This document shows, piece by piece, positions 51,209 through 55,390 of a stretch of 55,390 bases of DNA. The notes below the pieces were generated by a model. The model searched no databases and was not told where the DNA came from. It was given only the letters and a program-made list of their open reading frames with translations. The stretch covers positions 1-55,390 of the forward strand of contig NZ_VIKX01000294.1 of the NCBI RefSeq assembly GCF_009711935.1. Reading direction: 5' to 3'. The first letter of the stretch is position 1; each line of letters begins with the position of its first letter. The translations under genes were made by a program, and so were the position numbers. The stretch is from Dolichospermum sp. UHCC 0259. GTDB lineage: Bacteria; Cyanobacteriota; Cyanobacteriia; Cyanobacteriales; Nostocaceae.

Positions 51209-52264
51209 ATCAACTCCTGCTATATTTACAGGCAGAGTAATAATAAATTCTGAACCTTCTCCATAAACTGAATTAAAATCTAACATTCCGCCGTGTTTAT
51301 CAATAATGATTTTCTGAACAATAGATAACCCTAAACCTGTACCTTGGCCAATAGGTTTAGTAGTAAATAAATGCTCAAATATCTGAGACTGAGTTTCTGC
51401 TGACATTCCCATGCCATTATCTTTTATCCGAATGACAATACAATTATCACACTCTATTAGTCTAGTCTGGATATTAATTAAATTAGGATTTGATTGAATT
51501 TCATCAGCACTACGTCCAATATTAAATTCTTCTAAAGCATCAATGGCATTAGCCAATAAATTCATAAAAACTTGATTAATTTGTCCAGGAAAGCATTTTA
51601 ATAAGGGTATTGTTCCATAATCTTTAATTATTTGAATAGGGGGACGATTTTTATTTCCCTTGAGCCGATACTTAAGAATTATTAATGTATTATCAAGACC
51701 TGTATGTAAGTTAAAAGCAGTTTTTTGTTCTGTATCTGCTCTGGAAAAATTTCGCAAACTAGAGCTAATTTGAAAAATGCGATCTGTACCGTCCTTAATT
51801 GAAGAAAGCACTTTTAGTAAATCTTCACGTAAATAATTTAGGTCTATATCTTCGATTTTTGTGCGGATTTCTGGAAATGGAGTTGGATATAAATTTTGAT
51901 AAATATCTATCAATTGCAATAAGCTATTAATATACTCCTCAGCAGGGCCAAGATTACCTAAAATAAAGCCTATTGGGTTATTGATTTCATGTGCTACATC
52001 TGCAACTAAATTTCCCAAAACAGACATTTTGTTCTGCATCATTTGCAAATTAATCAATGTCTGCTCTAGTTCTTGACTTCTTTGAGCTAATTTATTTTGT
52101 GATTCCTCAAGATCATTAATGACATTCTTCAAAAGAACTTCTTTCTTTTTATTTGTCTCTTCTAACCTAGTTCTATCTATCTCAGAACGTTCTAATTTTT
52201 TTTCGAGAATTCTATTAACTTTTCTAAGTTTATTTAATTCTTTCTCGTAATCATCAATTTGCAT
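51197..52264 (-). CDS. Sensor histidine kinase, soluble, coiled-coil N-terminus
   Basis: This 355-residue kinase has no membrane segment. Residues 1-80 form a long coiled coil, then VADVAHEINNPIGFILGN carries the phospho-accepting H92. The HATPase domain has the N box NLLANAIDALEE, a G1-type IKDNGMGM and a G2-type GTGLGLSIVQKII. It is a cytoplasmic kinase of the HisKA_3-unlike, 'HEINNP' class. It lies 6 bases downstream of a FIST-domain gene on the same strand, so the FIST protein is likely its sensor partner. No response regulator is adjacent. Confidence 0.93.
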   Translation of the reverse strand: MQIDDYEKELNKLRKVNRILEKKLERSEIDRTRLEETNKKKEVLLKNVINDLEESQNKLAQRSQELEQTLINLQMMQNKMSVLGNLVADVAHEINNPIGFILGNLGPAEEYINSLLQLIDIYQNLYPTPFPEIRTKIEDIDLNYLREDLLKVLSSIKDGTDRIFQISSSLRNFSRADTEQKTAFNLHTGLDNTLIILKYRLKGNKNRPPIQIIKDYGTIPLLKCFPGQINQVFMNLLANAIDALEEFNIGRSADEIQSNPNLINIQTRLIECDNCIVIRIKDNGMGMSAETQSQIFEHLFTTKPIGQGTGLGLSIVQKIIIDKHGGMLDFNSVYGEGSEFIITLPVNIAGVDKTY

Positions 52265-52270
52265 AAATAT

Positions 52271-53422
52271 TTACTTAGTCCCTAACATTAATGTTACGAA
52301 AGTTTCATTATGAAATTCGGTTTCATCGGCGGTATTTAAAGGAGCAATTTCGCCATTTGAGTAAAATCCACAGGCTGGGATAGGATTTGGCAGGCAGTCT
52401 TTAGTATTTTGATACTCTTGTAGTGTTTTAGTTCCCAGTAATTGCCGACGAGCCACACAGGAAAAAAATAGGACAGCCGATGGTTCTACACCTGGATAGC
52501 TATTTAATGCGGTCATAAACGATGCTTTAGAAGCTGCTAAAATAGCGTCACCATTTGCTACTGCCATTTGCACCATTGCTTGGTGAGGAATGTCTGCAAA
52601 AAATGTCACGCTCCCTGTGTCCTGATTATACCCAATGGGCGCTCTCATGTAAAAGTTTTCACTATTTTGAGGAAACACCGCTAGAGGATATTCCATTGAA
52701 GGCTCAAGTGTACCCAAAAAATGACTATAGAAGTCTAACGCTGGTTTACCATCTATTTCATAAACAATGTTTTTCTCTACCTTGGTAACTTGACTAGCGT
52801 TACCGATAGGATGCCAACCACTGGCTACACCATGAGAAAATAAAATATTGCCAGAAAATAATAGCACGGGGATGGAATCACTGAAGACTTGGTTGTTAAA
52901 AAACTGATATGTATTTTCATATCTTGACTGATCAGCCGCTAATCCGCCAAATATGGGTATATTTTTCCCTAGTGCTAGTTTCAATCCTTCTAAAATTGAT
53001 ACACCGCTTGTGGTCAGACTTTCTGGATGGGTTAAGCACATCTGAGGCTCTAAGGTGCTTTTGGCTTTGGCTTGTTCTATGGCTTGTTTGGCGGCGGTAA
53101 TGGGGTCTTGGGAGGCTTTACATCCTATGCCGGCATGAATTTCGATGTCATCAGCACAAAATAACATCAGGGTAATTGAGTCTTGCTGAAACTCTAATAC
53201 TGAGGATATTTCTCCATCCGTAGTGCCGCCAATTAACTCAATTGCCGGAAAAATTTCATAGATTTTTTGTAAAATGAGAAGATGGTCAAAGTCAATGGCA
53301 GCAAATAAAATTCCTGCTTGTGGTATTTTCTCTGCTAAATCAGTTTGGCATTGCTGAAGCACTTCTTCAACTGCTAACTCTGATTTTGGATCGTTACTAT
53401 GTCCTACTACTATATGAAACAT
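52271..53422 (-). CDS. FIST-domain sensory protein
   Basis: This 383-residue protein is made of FIST_N (about residues 30-220; AGILFAAIDFDHLLILQKIY, LIGGTTDGEISS, LMLFCADDIEIHAGIG) and FIST_C (about 235-370; YPLAVFPQNSENFYMRAPIG, SAVLFFSCVARRQLLG, GFYSNGEIAPL). The FIST domain is proposed to bind small ligands such as amino acids. It has no output domain, so it probably signals through the kinase encoded directly downstream. This FIST plus soluble kinase pairing is typical of cytoplasmic sensing. Confidence 0.93.
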   Translation of the reverse strand: MFHIVVGHSNDPKSELAVEEVLQQCQTDLAEKIPQAGILFAAIDFDHLLILQKIYEIFPAIELIGGTTDGEISSVLEFQQDSITLMLFCADDIEIHAGIGCKASQDPITAAKQAIEQAKAKSTLEPQMCLTHPESLTTSGVSILEGLKLALGKNIPIFGGLAADQSRYENTYQFFNNQVFSDSIPVLLFSGNILFSHGVASGWHPIGNASQVTKVEKNIVYEIDGKPALDFYSHFLGTLEPSMEYPLAVFPQNSENFYMRAPIGYNQDTGSVTFFADIPHQAMVQMAVANGDAILAASKASFMTALNSYPGVEPSAVLFFSCVARRQLLGTKTLQEYQNTKDCLPNPIPACGFYSNGEIAPLNTADETEFHNETFVTLMLGTK

Positions 53423-53786
53423 AAATAGGTTGATAGGAAAAATCTAATTTATTTCCCTATGGTAATATATTTTGTGAATTGCTCCCAAAATTATACTAAT
53501 TTTTTAAACAATAAAAAACAGCTAAATTAATATTTTTGTTTTAGTGAGATCCAGATCACACAATTTTTGTGATTGTAGTGATGTTAATGTTTGCACTCGT
53601 CTTTTTATTTCGCACAAGTTTTGCACAATTAGATTTATAATTTCTATTTGATTTGTGATAAATTCGGGTGAGGCGATCGCAATTCTTGGAGCTAAATCAC
53701 AGCAGATACTGCAATTTTTATATATTGTTGTTCAAAGTAAATAAGCAAGGGTAAAGCATGAGCTAAACCCCTACAGTTCATGACAT
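53423..53786. other. Intergenic region upstream of the FIST gene
   Basis: These 364 bases are AT-rich, with one HIP1 octamer (about 53674). They contain the promoter of the FIST-kinase operon and follow the aspartate aminotransferase 3' end. No RNA gene or repeat of the window's families is seen apart from HIP1. Confidence 0.5.
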
Positions 53787-54953
53787 CTAAATTCGAGAAC
53801 GGACAAATTTTTCTAATCTATCCATTCCCTTTTCAATCGTTTCCATATCAGTAGCATAGGAAAGACGAATATTTTTATCAGCACCAAAAGCGACACCGGG
53901 AATAAGTGCAACTTGATGGGATTCCAGGATAGCGTTGCAAAATTCCAGGGATTTCAAGCCGGTTTTGCTGATATCAGGGAAGAGGTAAAAAGCACCATCT
54001 GGTTTAGCTGTACTCAAACCCGGAATGGCGTTGAGTCTTTCAAACATTACCTGACGACGTTTAGCAAAAGCTTGACGCATTTCCTCTACACAGTCTTGGG
54101 AACTTTCCAAAGCGGCGATCGCTCCATATTGAGCAAAGGTACACACATTTGATGTACTATGTCCTTGTATGTTGCTGGCGGCTTTGATAATTTCCACAGG
54201 TCCTGCTAAATAACCCAAGCGCCAACCGGTCATGGAGTAACCTTTCGCAAAACCGTTACTAATTAAGGTACGGGAAAAAATTTCCTCACCTAAAGAACCA
54301 ATGCTGATATGTTCTGCACCATCATAGAGAATTTTCTCGTAAATCTCGTCAGAGACAACATAGATATCTGCATCAACTATTACCTGTGCCAGAGCCTTAA
54401 TTTCCCCTGGCGTGTAGACCATCCCTGTGGGGTTAGAAGGGGAATTAAGGACAAATAACTTGGTTTTTGGGGTAATAGCTTTTTTTAGCTGTTCTGGGGT
54501 GATTTTGTAGCCAGTGGAAGCATCTGTTTCCACAATCACAGACTTACCACCAACTAATGTCACCATTTCGGGATAACTTAGCCAGTAGGGTGAGGGAATA
54601 ATCACCTCATCACCGGGGTCAATCAATGCCACAATCAAATTATAGAGAGAATGCTTACCGCCATTGGTGACAATGACATTCTCCGCCTTATAATTAAGAC
54701 CATTATCATTTTTTAGCTTGTGAGCGATCGCTTCCCGTAATTTTGGTTCACCAGCGGCCGGACCATACTTGGTTTTACCTTCATCCAAAGCCTTTGCGGC
54801 TGCGGCTTTAATATGCGCTGGGGTGTCAAAATCCGGTTCACCTGCGCTAAAACTACAAACATCTATCCCCTCGGCTTTCATGGCCTTAGCTTTAGCTGCG
54901 ATGGCTAAGGTGATGGAGGGTGTTACCTGACTTACTCTTGCTGCCAGCTTCAT
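53787..54953 (-). CDS. aspC: Aspartate aminotransferase (class I)
   Basis: This 388-residue PLP enzyme has [19 protein letters not shown], the PLP lysine in [17 protein letters not shown] near residue 235, [11 protein letters not shown] near 172 and [20 protein letters not shown] near the C-terminus. It belongs to the subgroup of aspartate/prephenate aminotransferases common in cyanobacteria and should transfer amino groups between aspartate or glutamate and 2-oxo acids. The length is normal. It is monocistronic. The start region [20 protein letters not shown] is typical of the family. Confidence 0.94.
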   Translation of the reverse strand: MKLAARVSQVTPSITLAIAAKAKAMKAEGIDVCSFSAGEPDFDTPAHIKAAAAKALDEGKTKYGPAAGEPKLREAIAHKLKNDNGLNYKAENVIVTNGGKHSLYNLIVALIDPGDEVIIPSPYWLSYPEMVTLVGGKSVIVETDASTGYKITPEQLKKAITPKTKLFVLNSPSNPTGMVYTPGEIKALAQVIVDADIYVVSDEIYEKILYDGAEHISIGSLGEEIFSRTLISNGFAKGYSMTGWRLGYLAGPVEIIKAASNIQGHSTSNVCTFAQYGAIAALESSQDCVEEMRQAFAKRRQVMFERLNAIPGLSTAKPDGAFYLFPDISKTGLKSLEFCNAILESHQVALIPGVAFGADKNIRLSYATDMETIEKGMDRLEKFVRSRI

Positions 54954-55036
54954 TCTACTTTAATTTCGCCAATATCCTTTCTATCTAAGGATATCCCAGA
55001 ATCATATCCGATATTTGCCCTTTCTAAATTCTTTTC

Positions 55037-55102
55037 TCACCAATTGGGTAATAGTGGTTCAATAATTGACCATTCTTCATCCGTTAAACTATTTGAATAC
55101 AT
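55037..55102 (-). pseudogene. N-terminal remnant of an IS5-like transposase
   Basis: The 21-codon frame reads MYSNSLTDEEWSIIEPLLPN and W before a stop. This is the almost invariant start of IS5-family/DUF4096 transposases. Everything downstream of the first 21 residues is missing. It is too short to function and marks an old insertion or deletion. Confidence 0.75.
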
Positions 55103-55332
55103 AAGCACATAAAAATACGCTATTTTAATAATATATTAAGATACCAAATGGGTTCTATATCCAGAATTTTCCTATAAAATGCCAACGTTGAGACATTAAA
55201 CGAAAATATTATGCGTATTATTTTATGGAATAACACTCAAAGAAGCTAATTCAATGGTAGATAAATCGTTATGTTAATAATTTAATCGGTATAAACTACT
55301 CTTAACTAATTCAATGGTCAGATGACTGAAGT

Positions 55333-55364
55333 TTAATACCCAGAACTTGAGTATAAGCGCCTCT
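55333..55364 (-). repeat. 32-bp sequence shared with 30408-30439, inverted
   Basis: On the minus strand it reads AGAGGCGCTTATACTCAAGT followed by TCTGGGTATTAA, matching the copy at 30408-30439 at 29 of 32 positions by hand count, with weaker similarity continuing about 20 bases further. It is likely part of a dispersed element. Confidence 0.7.
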
Positions 55365-55390
55365 AGTGGTCTGTCAGTTTTCTATTTGTG

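Larger units (their letters stand above)
54954..55390. other. Window-end intergenic region with IS remnant
   Basis: These 437 bases upstream of aspC are AT-rich. They contain a short decayed transposase start at 55037-55102 and, at 55333-55364, the inverted partner of a 32-bp sequence seen at 30408. Short repeats of CTAATTCAATGGT also occur. No intact gene is visible before the window ends. Confidence 0.5.

Overview
The window reads as chromosomal DNA of a filamentous, heterocyst-lineage cyanobacterium (Nostocales; a Dolichospermum/Anabaena/Nostoc-like genome). The support is an AT-rich background, very many copies of the HIP1 octamer GCGATCGC, cyanobacterial short tandem heptamers, a light-independent-pathway style magnesium chelatase subunit (chlH), a carotenoid oxygenase, DUF928 and Uma2 proteins, and FBT-type transporters. 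The genus is an inference. No prophage, CRISPR array or rRNA operon is visible.

Layout. 1-6.85 kb holds a small membrane protein, a DUF928 + CHASE2-adenylate cyclase pair, a folate/biopterin-type transporter and a carotenoid oxygenase. 6.85-29.1 kb is an accessory region, broken only by chlH (12.6-16.6 kb). It contains toxin-antitoxin modules (Phd/RelE-ParE, several PIN/VapC, BrnT/BrnA, HicA/HicB), a DNA methyltransferase facing an HNH-type nuclease and a C-protein-like regulator, a tandem pair of large helical proteins sharing an 81%-identical C-terminal domain, a retropepsin-like two-gene module, a Uma2 protein, and repeat clusters between nearly all cassettes. 29.2-31.6 kb carries two divergent PRC-barrel proteins. 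31.7-35.0 kb is a minus-strand operon HEPN protein > ParA-like KGGVGR ATPase > P-loop ATPase, a possible defence/conflict system. 35.3-55 kb is mostly housekeeping: tRNA-Leu(UAG), alr, an HNH protein, a DHH phosphoesterase, an aminotransferase, a histidine phosphatase, glk, Uma2, YebC, a TAXI-type binding protein with duplicated C-terminal repeats, uvrC, a GT2-TPR protein, a FIST/histidine-kinase pair and an aspartate aminotransferase. Decayed IS transposases lie at 39.8-40.15 kb and 55.04-55.10 kb.

Main observations. (1) The dispersed palindromic repeats look like the HIP1 octamer split as GCGAT|insert|CGC by 21- or 24-bp inserts, with empty and filled versions of the same repeat side by side. 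One 24-bp copy sits in frame inside the adenylate cyclase gene and adds exactly eight codons; another adds seven codons in a PIN toxin gene. (2) The tandem 519- and 679-residue proteins have coiled coils around glycine/alanine-rich or hydrophobic middles, resembling two-component alpha-helical pore-forming proteins, and share a beta-rich C-terminal domain. (3) The HEPN/KGGVGR-ATPase/P-loop-ATPase operon may be an uncharacterised defence system. (4) The toxin-antitoxin island shows duplication, truncation and chimera formation next to the repeats, which suggests that the repeats drive cassette shuffling.
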